DNA of 64,000 bases from Cardinium endosymbiont cEper1 of Encarsia pergandiella (GCF_000304455.1 NC_018605.1:310035-374034); one strand, 5' to 3'. Positions 18,615 to 27,226 are shown, numbered from the stretch's first letter. The notes: generated by a model not told the origin, from the sequence alone. Made by a program: numbers and translations.

Positions 18615-19598
18615 TTATACTTGCATACTCAGCTTAAAGCTACCGTCCTGGACAAGAGCAATTTGACTAATGGTATTGTAAATAATCGGATCATTTGTGC
18701 TTCCATGTCCAAACCTATTTGTTTTAAAGACTGGGATAGGTAAAATAGATGCAAATTGATTCAGTGTTGTGATAATATCTTTATTATCGGTGCCACAATG
18801 GCCAAATATTATGGCTTTCACATTTTTTAGCAGACCAGCTTGTTTAAAATGCAGTAAGGTACGATCTAGTTGATAAGCTTTTATTTGGGTATCTTCGAGA
18901 AAAAGAATTTTCCCTTCTGTCTTTACTTGCCAGGTTGTACCAATACCTGTTTGCAACACCGTTATATTACCACCTGTAAGCTTACCATTTACAGTATGGA
19001 TAGATCGCGCTGCTGCATTAATTGGAAATAGTTGATCAACTGTAGCCTGTTTAACTTTTCCGCAAATGATCTCAGCTATCTTTGTAAAATTAGCCCGTTT
19101 TTTATCACTTTTAAGTATTTCAACTATTCCACTGCCATGAATGGTTTTCCAACCCCATGTTTGTGTAAAGAAAATATGGAGCGCAGTTATATCACTATAT
19201 CCTATAAAAAATTTATCTCTGGCAGGTATCGTTAATTTCTGCAAAGCAGGTATCAACTTAGCAGCACCATATCCTCCACCTAATGTCCATACTACATGAT
19301 TGGTGCTATCAAACAGTGCATCCTTTAGGTATTTAAATCTTACTTCATCACTATTAGAATGAAAAATAGATCGGCTTTGATCAAAGGATCCATTTGGTAT
19401 ATTTAATTGCAATGAGGTGATGGTTTTCAAAGTAGTTAACTCATTTTTATTGACACCTGAAGCAGGTGCAACGATTGTAATGGGTATATCTCTTAAAAGA
19501 TTAATAAAATTAATATTCTGATTTTCAAATTCTACAATTGAAAAATTAGCTAGTAAAAAGAATATTATAGGGATAAAGCACTTATGCATAGCGATCAA
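18615..19598 (-). CDS. Peptidase S66 family, LD-carboxypeptidase-like
   Basis: A 327-residue member of the LD-carboxypeptidase family, which trims muropeptide tetrapeptides in cell-wall recycling. A hydrophobic N-terminus (CFIPIIFFLLANFSIVEF) predicts a signal peptide or membrane anchor, unlike cytosolic LdcA. The family pattern is clear: TIVAPASGVNKNEL, WTLGGGYGAAKLIP, the nucleophile serine in FIGYSDITALH, GKLTGGNITVLQT, the glutamate in LFLEDTQIKAYQLDR, and the histidine in KTNRFGHGSTNDP. The Ser-Glu-His triad therefore appears intact. A periplasmic peptidase is the likely form. Confidence 0.87.
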   Translation of the reverse strand: MIAMHKCFIPIIFFLLANFSIVEFENQNINFINLLRDIPITIVAPASGVNKNELTTLKTITSLQLNIPNGSFDQSRSIFHSNSDEVRFKYLKDALFDSTNHVVWTLGGGYGAAKLIPALQKLTIPARDKFFIGYSDITALHIFFTQTWGWKTIHGSGIVEILKSDKKRANFTKIAEIICGKVKQATVDQLFPINAAARSIHTVNGKLTGGNITVLQTGIGTTWQVKTEGKILFLEDTQIKAYQLDRTLLHFKQAGLLKNVKAIIFGHCGTDNKDIITTLNQFASILPIPVFKTNRFGHGSTNDPIIYNTISQIALVQDGSFKLSMQV

Positions 19599-19792
19599 TA
19601 TTTGAACTCATAATCTATAAACATCAATTCCAAAAGTAATTTAAATAACATTTTGAAAAATTATAAAATAATCTTCTATTGCATTCATTTTTATCCCTTT
19701 GAAGTATAGTACCGCGAAAAAATCGGAGCAAAAAATAAGAAAATTGTTTTCTATAGTTTTATGGTTTTAAAACTGAATTTATAGGACCCACA

Positions 19793-20701
19793 TTACGTAT
19801 TGTGGCGTTTTAGGCGACTTCTTGGGTGACAATCTTGCATGATTTGTTTAAGATAATCTCTATCCAAATGGGTATATATTTCGGTAGTGGTAAGCGAACG
19901 ATGTCCCAACATTTCCTGTATGGCACGTAAATGTGCACCTCCCTCTATTAAATGTGTAGCAAAAGAATGTCTAAAAATATGAGGCCCTACTTCTACATCG
20001 ATTTTGGCTTTTCGAGCAAGTGCCTGTACCATTAAAAAAATCATTACCCTAGTCAAGCTCTTTCCGCGTCGATTTAAAAATAAAATATCTAAATATCCAG
20101 GTTTTATGTCCATATGGGCACGCACTCCCTCGATATAAAGTTTAATATGTTTTAGTGCCATGGCACCAATAGGTATCAAACGTTCTTTATCACCTTTTCC
20201 AATTACACGTATAAAATTTTCTTGGAAGTAGATATGACTTAACCTCAAAGAGATCAGCTCAGAAACACGTATCCCTGTACCATACAGTGTTTCCACGATG
20301 GCTCGATTGCGTACACCGATTGGTGTAGAATGGTCTATCGCATTAATGATCCGCTCAATTTCCCATGTAGACAAAATAGATGGTAGATGTTTCCCTAAAT
20401 GAGGACTTTCTATAATCTTAGTGGGATCCTTAGTGATCTGGTGACCCAAGGATAAGAACTTATAAAAAAGACGCAAGCTAGAAAGCATTCTCGATTGACT
20501 GGTAGCCTTTATGCCGACGTGGTGTAGTTTGGCTAAAAATTCTTGAATATGAGCGCTGTCAGCCGTTAGCGGTGTGACTGTTTTATTCAAAAAAAACTGG
20601 GTGAATTTTGTTACATCAGAAAGATAAGCTTTGATAGAATGGTTGGCCAGTAAACACTGTAAACGAAGGTAGGTCTCAAATTGCTGCAAAAGAAAATTCA
20701 T
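19793..20701 (-). CDS. xerD: Site-specific tyrosine recombinase XerD type
   Basis: A 302-residue integrase-family recombinase that resolves chromosome dimers at dif. The N-terminal core-binding domain (FETYLRLQCLLANHSIKAYL) is followed by the catalytic domain with all conserved residues: Arg in YGTGIRVSELISL, Lys in IGKGDKERLIPIG, His-x-x-Arg in GPHIFRHSFATHL, His/Trp position in MLGHRSLTTTE, and Tyr in IYTHLDRDYL. No second xer gene is in the window, so it could serve alone as in some Bacteroidota. XerC is an alternative label. Confidence 0.93.
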   Translation of the reverse strand: MNFLLQQFETYLRLQCLLANHSIKAYLSDVTKFTQFFLNKTVTPLTADSAHIQEFLAKLHHVGIKATSQSRMLSSLRLFYKFLSLGHQITKDPTKIIESPHLGKHLPSILSTWEIERIINAIDHSTPIGVRNRAIVETLYGTGIRVSELISLRLSHIYFQENFIRVIGKGDKERLIPIGAMALKHIKLYIEGVRAHMDIKPGYLDILFLNRRGKSLTRVMIFLMVQALARKAKIDVEVGPHIFRHSFATHLIEGGAHLRAIQEMLGHRSLTTTEIYTHLDRDYLKQIMQDCHPRSRLKRHNT

Positions 20702-20761
20702 TCCTGGTCTATTACAAACACTGAAGACAAAATACGATTTAAAGACCTGCTATAGCCTAAG

Positions 20762-20835
20762 CTCCCCCTGCTGGACTCGAACCAGCGACCCTTTGATTAA
20801 CAGTCAAATGCTCTAACCAACTGAGCTAAGGAGGA
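20762..20835 (-). tRNA. tRNA-Asn (GTT)
   Basis: Minus strand. Acceptor TCCTCCT pairs with AGGGGGA (one T-G), discriminator G. Anticodon stem TTTGA/TCAAA encloses CTGTTAA, anticodon GTT. The T-arm has the standard GGTTCGAGTCC. CCA is not encoded. Confidence 0.95.
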
Positions 20836-21120
20836 TTATAACCATTACAATTTTACCATTTTTTTCTTTCATAAACAATAAATCATCATAAAAATAGTCA
20901 ACATGACCATGTCATTGAATGGATGGTACATATCATATTTAAATTAATTTTAATAGCTTTGAGTAAGTACTTTTCTTTTTTATCGAAAACAAGATAAAAG
21001 CGATAACATTAAGCCAAAACAATTGAATTTTGTAGCAGTGTACCGAATCCTAAGGTAAAGTTTTTATATGACATTTCACCCAATACCGTTCTGGTTGATC
21101 CAAATGAAACGCATCACATC

Positions 21121-21720
21121 ATGACTTCCAAAAATAGCACGAACAAGTCAGCAGGGAGTTGGATCCAAAAATCTGCAATGGTTCTTATTAAGTTTTTAGG
21201 CTGGAAAATCAACAACATAACGCATCCAACGACTTGTAAAAAAGCAATAATGGCATTGGCGCCACATACTAGTAATTGGGATTTTTTTTATGGCATGTTA
21301 TTTAAACTTAGCCATCCTAATGTAACGATTAGATTTGCCATAAAAAAAGAAGTAATGTTTTTTCCACTTTCCTACCTAATGAAAAAGCTGGGTGCTATTC
21401 CAATAGATAGAAATAAAACAACCAACCACACCAATATGGTAGCTGTAATGGCAGAAATGCTCAATAGTGCAGATGCGCTTGTACTAGCAATTGCACCCGA
21501 AGGTACAAGAAGCTATGTAAAACGCTGGAAAACAGGATTTTATAGATTAGCCGAAGCAGCAAATGTTCCAATTATTTTAGGATATATACACTATGCTAAA
21601 AAAGAAATGGGGTTTGGTCCAACTTTCTATCCTACAGGTAATATAGAAAAGGATATAGCAAATATTCAAAGTTTTTACCGAAACATACTGGGCAAATATC
21701 CAGAGCGGGGTGTCGTTTGA
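21121..21720 (+). CDS. PlsC-type lysophospholipid acyltransferase
   Basis: A 199-residue acyltransferase probably acting on lysophosphatidic acid or a related lipid at the inner membrane. The catalytic H-x4-D motif is in APHTSNWDFFYG, the second block in MKKLGAIPIDRNKTTNHTN, and the third in IAPEGTRSYVKRWKTGF, followed by PIILGYIHYAKKE. These are the four blocks of the glycerolipid acyltransferase family. The short form lacks the N-terminal membrane helix of long PlsC proteins. The substrate cannot be decided from sequence. Confidence 0.86.
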   Translation: MTSKNSTNKSAGSWIQKSAMVLIKFLGWKINNITHPTTCKKAIMALAPHTSNWDFFYGMLFKLSHPNVTIRFAIKKEVMFFPLSYLMKKLGAIPIDRNKTTNHTNMVAVMAEMLNSADALVLAIAPEGTRSYVKRWKTGFYRLAEAANVPIILGYIHYAKKEMGFGPTFYPTGNIEKDIANIQSFYRNILGKYPERGVV

Positions 21721-21854
21721 TATGACAAATTGACACTATTAAAAGCATTTGGCAAAAAAATTGCATAACCATTTAGCATTAATTCAAACGGTTACTTTTA
21801 ACTTTTATATTTCAATCATGAGGTCATCTCATCATATTCAATAACATATAAAGC

Positions 21855-22580
21855 ATGAAGTTACAAGATACACATACAAGCGAAACAGGATGCTGCTCAT
21901 CGGAAGTAGATACAAACCAAACAAATTGTTGCAACGGAGGGACCAAAACCAGTCAGTCATGTTGCTGTAGTGGCGAAGAAAGTATGGAACCATGCTGCTG
22001 TGGCCGACAAGAGGTCGAAAATCAAATACATTGTGGCAATCCACACGAAACAGAATTGCATATGGGTTGCTGTCAGTCAGCTGACAGACTAGATGATGCA
22101 GATAAGCAAATATTGAATCCTGATATAAGTTCATTCCAGCAGCTGCAATCACTACTAAAGGAAACACATGACAAATACCTTCGCCTTTATGCTGAATTTG
22201 ATAATTTTAAGAAGCGTGCGGCCAAAGAACGCATAGCCCTTACCGATAAGGCGAACGAGCAAACACTAAAAGAACTTTTACCAATTATAGATGATTTTGA
22301 GCGATGTATAATGGCCTTACAGGGTAGACAAGCAGTCGTTCAAGATCTTGAAGGCATCAAACTAATTTATGATAAATTATGTGGACTTTTAAAAAAGTAT
22401 GGTGTACAAGAAATAGCCATAGAACAAGGCAGTGTATTTAATGCTGACCTGCATGAAGCAATTATGCAGCAACCAGTAGATAATCTGGAAATGCAAGGAA
22501 AAATTGTAACAGTAGTAGAAAAAGGATACCTAATTAATGAATATGTGTTACGTTTTGCTAAAGTTATAATTGGAGTATAA
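21855..22580 (+). CDS. grpE: GrpE nucleotide-exchange factor with cysteine-rich N-terminal extension
   Basis: The C-terminal two thirds (from about residue 90) is a normal GrpE, which releases ADP from DnaK: long coiled-coil (LKETHDKYLRLYAEFDNFKK then RAAKERIALTDKA), ELLPIIDDFERCIMAL, and the beta-wing with FNADLHEAIMQQPVDN and GYLINEYVLRFAKVIIG. The first about 75 residues are unusual: cysteines at 13-14, 25-26, 36-38, 47-49, 60 and 72-73, spaced 11-13 residues apart, with Thr, Ser, Asn, Gln and Glu between. Typical GrpE N-termini are disordered and acidic but have no cysteine. The gene starts a grpE-dnaJ-dnaX group with dnaJ one base downstream. The extension could bind metal or sense redox state; that is inference. 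Confidence 0.95.
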   Translation: MKLQDTHTSETGCCSSEVDTNQTNCCNGGTKTSQSCCCSGEESMEPCCCGRQEVENQIHCGNPHETELHMGCCQSADRLDDADKQILNPDISSFQQLQSLLKETHDKYLRLYAEFDNFKKRAAKERIALTDKANEQTLKELLPIIDDFERCIMALQGRQAVVQDLEGIKLIYDKLCGLLKKYGVQEIAIEQGSVFNADLHEAIMQQPVDNLEMQGKIVTVVEKGYLINEYVLRFAKVIIGV

Positions 22581-23714
22581 ATGGAAAAAGATTACTACAA
22601 TATTCTGGGTGTAGAACGCAATGCCACTGCAGAAGACATTAAAAAGGCCTATCGAAAGATAGCCATGCAATACCATCCTGACAAAAATCCAGGCAATAAA
22701 GCAGCAGAAGAGAAATTTAAAGCTGCTACAGAAGCCTATGATGTCCTAAGTAACCCAGAGAAAAAACACCAATATGATCAATTTGGTACAAGTGGATACC
22801 AAGGAGGAAGCAGGTCTTATGACGATGATATTTTTGAAGGTGATTTGAATGATCTATTTCAAGATTCTCCTTTTGGTAGTTTTTTTAATAGCGGAAGAAG
22901 AACACGACGTACTGCTAATCGTGGCGAAGACTTACGCATAAGAATCAAACTAAATCTTGAAGAGGTTGCATTAGGTACCGAAAAAAAAATTAAAGTAAAA
23001 CGTTATACAAGTTGTGCAGCATGTGGCGGTAATGGAGCAGAAAATGGACTTTCTGTAGAAAAATGTGTCCCCTGTAAAGGGCAAGGTGTGGTTCGTAAAA
23101 CGACCCAAACGATGCTGGGGAATATGCTTACAGAAGCTATTTGTAGCCACTGTACGGGAACGGGTAGCCGTATTAAAACATATTGCAGTGATTGTCAAGG
23201 AGAAGGAAGAAAGTTTATAGAAGATCTTATTACCTTTAAAGTACCTAAGGGGGTAAAAAAAGATATGGAGCTAACCTTACGTGGCAAAGGCAATGCCCCA
23301 CTCCGTGGGGGTACATCAGGTAGTTTGATTGTCCAAATAGACGAAGAAGAAAACGATCTTTTAAAACGTAAAGGCAATAATATTTGTTATACTTTACACG
23401 TTAGCTTTATAGATGTTACACTAGGTTGCGAAATGGAAGTCCCTACTATATATGGCAAAGTGCGGCTTAAAATTCCACCTGGAACATCATCTAGCGAGGT
23501 CTTTAAATTAAAAGGGAAGGGTATTACAGATATAAATGGTTATGGCAAAAAGGGAGATCAGTTGGTTTTTATCCAAGTTTGGATCCCACAAGAGCTTACA
23601 AAAGAAGAAAAAGAGATGCTACTTTCTCTTCAAGGATCGCCCAACTTTATACCTAAACCAAATAAGAAAGAAGAAAGCTTTTTTGATCGGATTAAATCTT
23701 TTTTTCAAGGATAG
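22581..23714 (+). CDS. dnaJ: Chaperone DnaJ
   Basis: A 377-residue type I Hsp40 that delivers substrates to DnaK and stimulates its ATPase. The J-domain occupies about residues 1-70, with the HPD motif in MQYHPDKNPGN. A short Gly/Ser-rich linker follows (TSGYQGGSRSYDDD). Four zinc-binding repeats of the CxxCxGxG type are present: CAACGGNG, CVPCKGQG, CSHCTGTG and CSDCQGEG, so the zinc sites are intact. The C-terminal substrate-binding part has GKVRLKIPPGTSSSEVFKLK. It starts directly after the grpE stop. DnaK is not in the window. Confidence 0.98.
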   Translation: MEKDYYNILGVERNATAEDIKKAYRKIAMQYHPDKNPGNKAAEEKFKAATEAYDVLSNPEKKHQYDQFGTSGYQGGSRSYDDDIFEGDLNDLFQDSPFGSFFNSGRRTRRTANRGEDLRIRIKLNLEEVALGTEKKIKVKRYTSCAACGGNGAENGLSVEKCVPCKGQGVVRKTTQTMLGNMLTEAICSHCTGTGSRIKTYCSDCQGEGRKFIEDLITFKVPKGVKKDMELTLRGKGNAPLRGGTSGSLIVQIDEEENDLLKRKGNNICYTLHVSFIDVTLGCEMEVPTIYGKVRLKIPPGTSSSEVFKLKGKGITDINGYGKKGDQLVFIQVWIPQELTKEEKEMLLSLQGSPNFIPKPNKKEESFFDRIKSFFQG

Positions 23715-23744
23715 CATCAATATGCTATCGTTTAAAGTGTTCCC

Positions 23745-25490
23745 ATGACCCAATTTGTAGTTTCTGCACGAAAATATCGTCCTACTACTTTTAAAGATGT
23801 AATCAGTCAGTCCCACATTACAGCTACACTAAAGAATGCAATAGCTACGCAACAGCTTGCGCACGCTTTTCTTTTTTGTGGTCCGCGTGGTGTGGGCAAA
23901 ACGACTTGTGCCCGTATATTGGCTAAAGCCATCAACTGCTTAGAAATTACAGCAGAAATAGAGCCTTGTAACCATTGTGCCAATTGCCTTAGCTTAAGTA
24001 GCAATCGCGCGCTGCATGTCTATGAGTTAGATGCAGCCTCTCATAACTCTGTAGAAGATATGCGTGACCTAGTGAGTCAGGTCCGCTACGGGCCTCAAAC
24101 GGGTAAATATAAGATATACATTATAGATGAGGTCCATATGCTCTCTAATGCTGCCTTTAATGCTTTGCTTAAAACACTTGAAGAACCCCCTAGTTATGCT
24201 ATATTTATATTAGCTACTACAGAACGGCACAAAGTTTTACCTACCATTTTATCTCGTTGTCAAATCTTTAATTTTAATAGAATTAAATTAGAAGATATTG
24301 TTACACAGCTTAAAACAATTGCTAAACAAACGTCTATTGATTATGAAGAATCTGCACTACAGCTGATTGCTCAAAAAGCAGAAGGTGCGATGCGGGATGC
24401 GCTTTCTATGTTTGATTTGATCACTACTTCTGGAGGTATAGGTGGTACGATTACTTATACCAACACACGTGATCATCTTCAAATCCTGGATTATGACTAT
24501 TATTTTAAATGTACAGAAGCTTGCTTAACAGGTAATGTTCCTGCGGTTCTTTCCCTCTATGACACGGTCTTACGGAAAGGATTTAATGGGCACCATTTTA
24601 TAGTAGGATTGGGCGAACATTTACGCAATGTATTGGTCTGTAAAGACAGCGCTACGCTTCCGCTTTTAGCGGTTACTGATAATATCCGTCCACGTTATGC
24701 TGAATATGCTACTAGGTGTACCATGCCTTTTTTATTGAAAGCGTTGACATGCTTAAACCAGTGTGATATAGGCTATAAATCTAGTCAACACCAAAGATTG
24801 CATGTAGAGTTGGCACTGATTGAACTAGCTACTGCCCATCTGTATATTCCAGAAAGCACAATAGACCTACTGCCCAAATCAGATCACGCTCAAGAAGCAG
24901 TTATAGCCAAATCTAGATCAGCTGATTCGGTAGAATCACCTGTAGCGCCATTGGCCCAGTCAAACCATACTTTAGACCATCTGGCTGCCAAGCCAGTAAC
25001 ATCTACTCAACAGACAGAGACCATAGCTATTCCTAACTTAGCAAAACTAAAGGCTTCATTGGCTGGAAGGAAAAAATCAAACACACCCGCTTTAAAAAAA
25101 AAAATAGAAAATGGATGTGATGGGAAGGAAGCAATATCGGAAGAGATGGTTCAAAATTTTCTTGCTGATTATAGTAAACAACTTAAAAATAATGGTTGTA
25201 TAGCTGCTTATCATCTTATGGGTCAGCCCATCAAGGTAGAAGGTTCTGTTGTTACCATTTCATTAATCAATCCAGTACAAGTAGAGCTGCTACAAAGTCT
25301 AAAAGAAGAACTGTTGCCTGCAATTCGCAAAAAATTGAGCCATCCTACCGTTAATGTTCAAGGTATTTTAGTCAACCAGATGGTTCCCGACAAACCTTAT
25401 ACAGATCAAGAAAAATTAAGCTACTTAAGCAAAAAAAACAGTGCCATAGCACTACTCCAAGAACGATTTATGTTGGAAGTAGTTTACTAA
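23745..25490 (+). CDS. dnaX: DNA polymerase III subunit gamma/tau
   Basis: A 581-residue clamp-loader ATPase. The opening VVSARKYRPTTFKDVISQ, Walker A GPRGVGKTTCARIL, the zinc cysteines in EPCNHCANCLSL, Walker B IYIIDEVHMLS and sensor LEEPPSYAIFILATTE all match. Domains I-III end around residue 370. The remainder has a low-complexity linker and a conserved tail (EEMVQNFLADYSKQLKNNG, then EQFMLEVVY-like end) as in other Bacteroidota. It lies 30 bases after dnaJ. A run of nine A in the linker (about 25096) would be the place to look for gamma production by slippage, but this is speculative. Confidence 0.96.
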   Translation: MTQFVVSARKYRPTTFKDVISQSHITATLKNAIATQQLAHAFLFCGPRGVGKTTCARILAKAINCLEITAEIEPCNHCANCLSLSSNRALHVYELDAASHNSVEDMRDLVSQVRYGPQTGKYKIYIIDEVHMLSNAAFNALLKTLEEPPSYAIFILATTERHKVLPTILSRCQIFNFNRIKLEDIVTQLKTIAKQTSIDYEESALQLIAQKAEGAMRDALSMFDLITTSGGIGGTITYTNTRDHLQILDYDYYFKCTEACLTGNVPAVLSLYDTVLRKGFNGHHFIVGLGEHLRNVLVCKDSATLPLLAVTDNIRPRYAEYATRCTMPFLLKALTCLNQCDIGYKSSQHQRLHVELALIELATAHLYIPESTIDLLPKSDHAQEAVIAKSRSADSVESPVAPLAQSNHTLDHLAAKPVTSTQQTETIAIPNLAKLKASLAGRKKSNTPALKKKIENGCDGKEAISEEMVQNFLADYSKQLKNNGCIAAYHLMGQPIKVEGSVVTISLINPVQVELLQSLKEELLPAIRKKLSHPTVNVQGILVNQMVPDKPYTDQEKLSYLSKKNSAIALLQERFMLEVVY

Positions 25491-25508
25491 TCGGTTAATC
25501 TTAATGGA

Positions 25509-25530
25509 TATAGTGGACTGAAAAATTAGG
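25509..25530 (+). repeat. Dispersed 22-bp repeat, copy a
   Basis: TATAGTGGACTGAAAAATTA followed by GG, just after dnaX. Near-identical words occur at 40422-40442 (minus) and 41811-41832 (plus), and a weaker one at 63035-63053 (minus). All lie shortly downstream of genes. They look like solo ends of a lost insertion sequence or a small repeat family. Confidence 0.5.
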
Positions 25531-25685
25531 AACGTGAATTATAGATACTTGATTTACATATGAAGACCCTCTGTGAAATTATAGAAATTAGTTGTAGAAT
25601 TGTAATAAAAGGTATATGGTACAAATTTTAAGATAATGAATATGAGAATACATTTCGAAACTTTATCAAAGACGAAACCCTGATG

Positions 25686-25759
25686 TGGACTTGAAGGGAT
25701 TCGAACCCCTAATCGCTGCATCCGTAGTGCAGTGCTCTATCCAGTTGAGCTACAAGTCC
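25686..25759 (-). tRNA. tRNA-Arg (ACG)
   Basis: Minus strand. Acceptor GGACTTG/CAAGTCC, discriminator A. Anticodon stem CTGCA/TGCAG encloses CTACGGA, anticodon ACG (presumably modified to ICG). T-arm GGGGTTCGAATCCC. CCA is not encoded. Confidence 0.95.
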
Positions 25760-25813
25760 ATTGTATAGTTGCTATGCAAATTTAATAAACAAAAATTTAT
25801 TTCAAAGTAATGT

Positions 25814-25844
25814 TTTGACATATTTAAAAAAAAAAGTACCTTTG
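25814..25844 (+). promoter_or_regulatory. Bacteroidota-type promoter of the secreted repeat protein
   Basis: TTTG at 25814-25817 and TACCTTTG at 25837-25844 are separated by 19 bases, matching the -33/-7 pattern. The gene starts about 40 bases downstream, so a short leader is expected. Confidence 0.65.
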
Positions 25845-25882
25845 TTAAGTAATATTTATACGCTATAATGTCATTAATTTAC

Positions 25883-26806
25883 ATGAAAAAAAAAATTCTT
25901 CCTTGGTTATTTCTTTTTGTCGCTTTATATCTTCCCTATGCAGCTTCTGGAGCTGACTCAGCTTTTACTCCTATAGATACTGAAGGTTGTCAACCAGATG
26001 CCTCTGCAGGTAACGCAGCGCCTACTCCTATAGATACTGAAATCAGTCAACCAGATACCTCTGCACCTGATGCAGATCCTATGGATACTGAAAGTTATCA
26101 GCCAGATACCTATCTGCCACTAGTAGAGAATTATTTTAGCTTTATATTCGAACTCCTAAAAATGGATTACTTATATGATCTAAACTCAATAAATCCGTCA
26201 AGATTTCCCGCTGTAAAAAAACTAGATTGGTCTGCTTTATTGCGTAGTGATGGGGCATTTCTGTATGGTATTCGGCTTAATCAATCTCGTTTTGCTTTAT
26301 GTGTAGGGGGTGGTTGGAGTAATTTGTATTATTCTTTTGTTGGTGAAAAACGTGGTAAAGATACAATAATCTATAAAAAGCTTAAAAGAGTTTCAGAGAA
26401 TGATGTAAGTTTTAAGGATCTAAAAAATACTTCAGGTAGGAAGGTATACCGTTCCACTCTTAAGATCCCTTTCCTTGATTTCTTGGTTAGGCTTCGATTC
26501 AATAGTGTCTTGGAAGCGCCTAAGGAAGGATTTCATGGTTGGTTAGGCTTTAAGCTTGGCCTGCGTTGCGATGCTAATATGGAGTATAAGTATGAAGAAT
26601 ACAATAATTCAGGCGCTTCTTCGGTTACAAATGGTAATTTTAACCTTAACCGATGTGCTTGTGTACTACAAGTTGGGGTGGGGTATCATCGTTTTGGTTT
26701 CACAGGAGGAATGCATTTAACTCCTCTATTCCAGAAGGATAAAGGTCCTGATGGTTCTGATTCGCTTAGGCCGTTTTCTTTTAGTATTTATGTAGATCTA
26801 ATCTAA
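25883..26806 (+). CDS. Secreted protein with PxDTE-QPD repeats and a beta-barrel-like domain
   Basis: I do not recognise a named family. The start ATG 25883 gives MKKKILPWLFLFVALYLPYA, a clear signal peptide ending near ASGADS; the frame opens five codons earlier. Residues about 27-75 hold three degenerate repeats of about 17-19 residues (PIDTEGCQPDASA, PIDTEISQPDTSA, PMDTESYQPDTYL). The rest (about 80-307) alternates hydrophobic and polar residues in beta-strand fashion (ALCVGGGWSNLYYSFVG, FHGWLGFKLGLRC, CVLQVGVGYHRFGFTGGMHL) and ends SFSIYVDLI, resembling a small outer-membrane barrel of the Bacteroidota. A surface protein contacting the host is a reasonable inference. A strong promoter pattern precedes it. 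Confidence 0.6.
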   Translation: MKKKILPWLFLFVALYLPYAASGADSAFTPIDTEGCQPDASAGNAAPTPIDTEISQPDTSAPDADPMDTESYQPDTYLPLVENYFSFIFELLKMDYLYDLNSINPSRFPAVKKLDWSALLRSDGAFLYGIRLNQSRFALCVGGGWSNLYYSFVGEKRGKDTIIYKKLKRVSENDVSFKDLKNTSGRKVYRSTLKIPFLDFLVRLRFNSVLEAPKEGFHGWLGFKLGLRCDANMEYKYEEYNNSGASSVTNGNFNLNRCACVLQVGVGYHRFGFTGGMHLTPLFQKDKGPDGSDSLRPFSFSIYVDLI

Positions 26807-26875
26807 CGGATAGGTCTGGATTGCGTATACTTACTTGCTTTTACTGTTAAAAACTTTATAAATTTTTATCTCTTT

Positions 26876-26907
26876 TTTGTAACGAAAAAATATTTTTTGT
26901 AGATTTG
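26876..26907 (+). promoter_or_regulatory. Bacteroidota-type promoter of the tRNA-Tyr/Gly/Thr-tuf unit
   Basis: TTTG at 26876-26879 and TAGATTTG at 26900-26907 are 20 bases apart, fitting the -33/-7 pattern. tRNA-Tyr begins about 50 bases downstream, and no other promoter of this type was seen before tuf. Confidence 0.6.
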
Positions 26908-26958
26908 ATTGATCTACTTATTTGTTATAATATATACTGATTCTGTGCTTGTTTTTTA

Positions 26959-27039
26959 GGGGAGATGCCAGAGCGGCCAATTGGGGCGGACTGTAAATCC
27001 GTTGCGTAAGCTTCGAAGGTTCGAATCCTTCTCTCCCCA
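26959..27039 (+). tRNA. tRNA-Tyr (GTA)
   Basis: A class II tRNA with a long variable arm. Acceptor GGGGAGA pairs with TCTCCCC, discriminator A. Anticodon loop CTGTAAA gives GTA. The T-arm is AAGGTTCGAATCCTT. First of three tRNAs in front of tuf. Confidence 0.95.
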
Positions 27040-27064
27040 CTAGTTGGCAGTAAAGATAGGTAAA

Positions 27065-27137
27065 GCGGGAGTAGCTCAGTTGGTAGAGCGGCAGCCTTCC
27101 AAGCTTCAGGTCGCGAGTTCGATCCTCGTCTCCCGCT
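27065..27137 (+). tRNA. tRNA-Gly (TCC), mismatch in anticodon stem
   Basis: Acceptor GCGGGAG/CTCCCGC, discriminator T. The anticodon loop CTTCCAA gives TCC. The anticodon stem GCAGC/GCTTC has a C-T mismatch at the second pair (27092 against 27106). All other stems are intact, so the gene is probably functional. Confidence 0.92.
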
Positions 27138-27151
27138 CTTTTTTCTATAGG

Positions 27152-27226
27152 GCCGGTGTAGCTCAGTGGTAGAGTGCTTCCTTGGTAAGGAAGAGGTCAC
27201 GGGTTCAAATCCCGTCATTGGCTCCA
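27152..27226 (+). tRNA. tRNA-Thr (GGT)
   Basis: Acceptor GCCGGTG pairs with CATTGGC (two G-T pairs), discriminator T. Anticodon stem CTTCC/GGAAG encloses TTGGTAA, anticodon GGT. This is the one tRNA here whose CCA (27224-27226) is encoded. It lies 99 bases before tuf. Confidence 0.94.

Noticed and set aside
21838-22167. 109-codon open frame on the minus strand over the grpE start
   Set aside because: It mirrors the cysteine-rich part of grpE; the plus-strand frame continues into a clear GrpE domain, the minus frame leads to nothing.
23619-23816. Minus-strand frame across the dnaJ-dnaX junction
   Set aside because: It covers the ends of two certain genes and has no domain.
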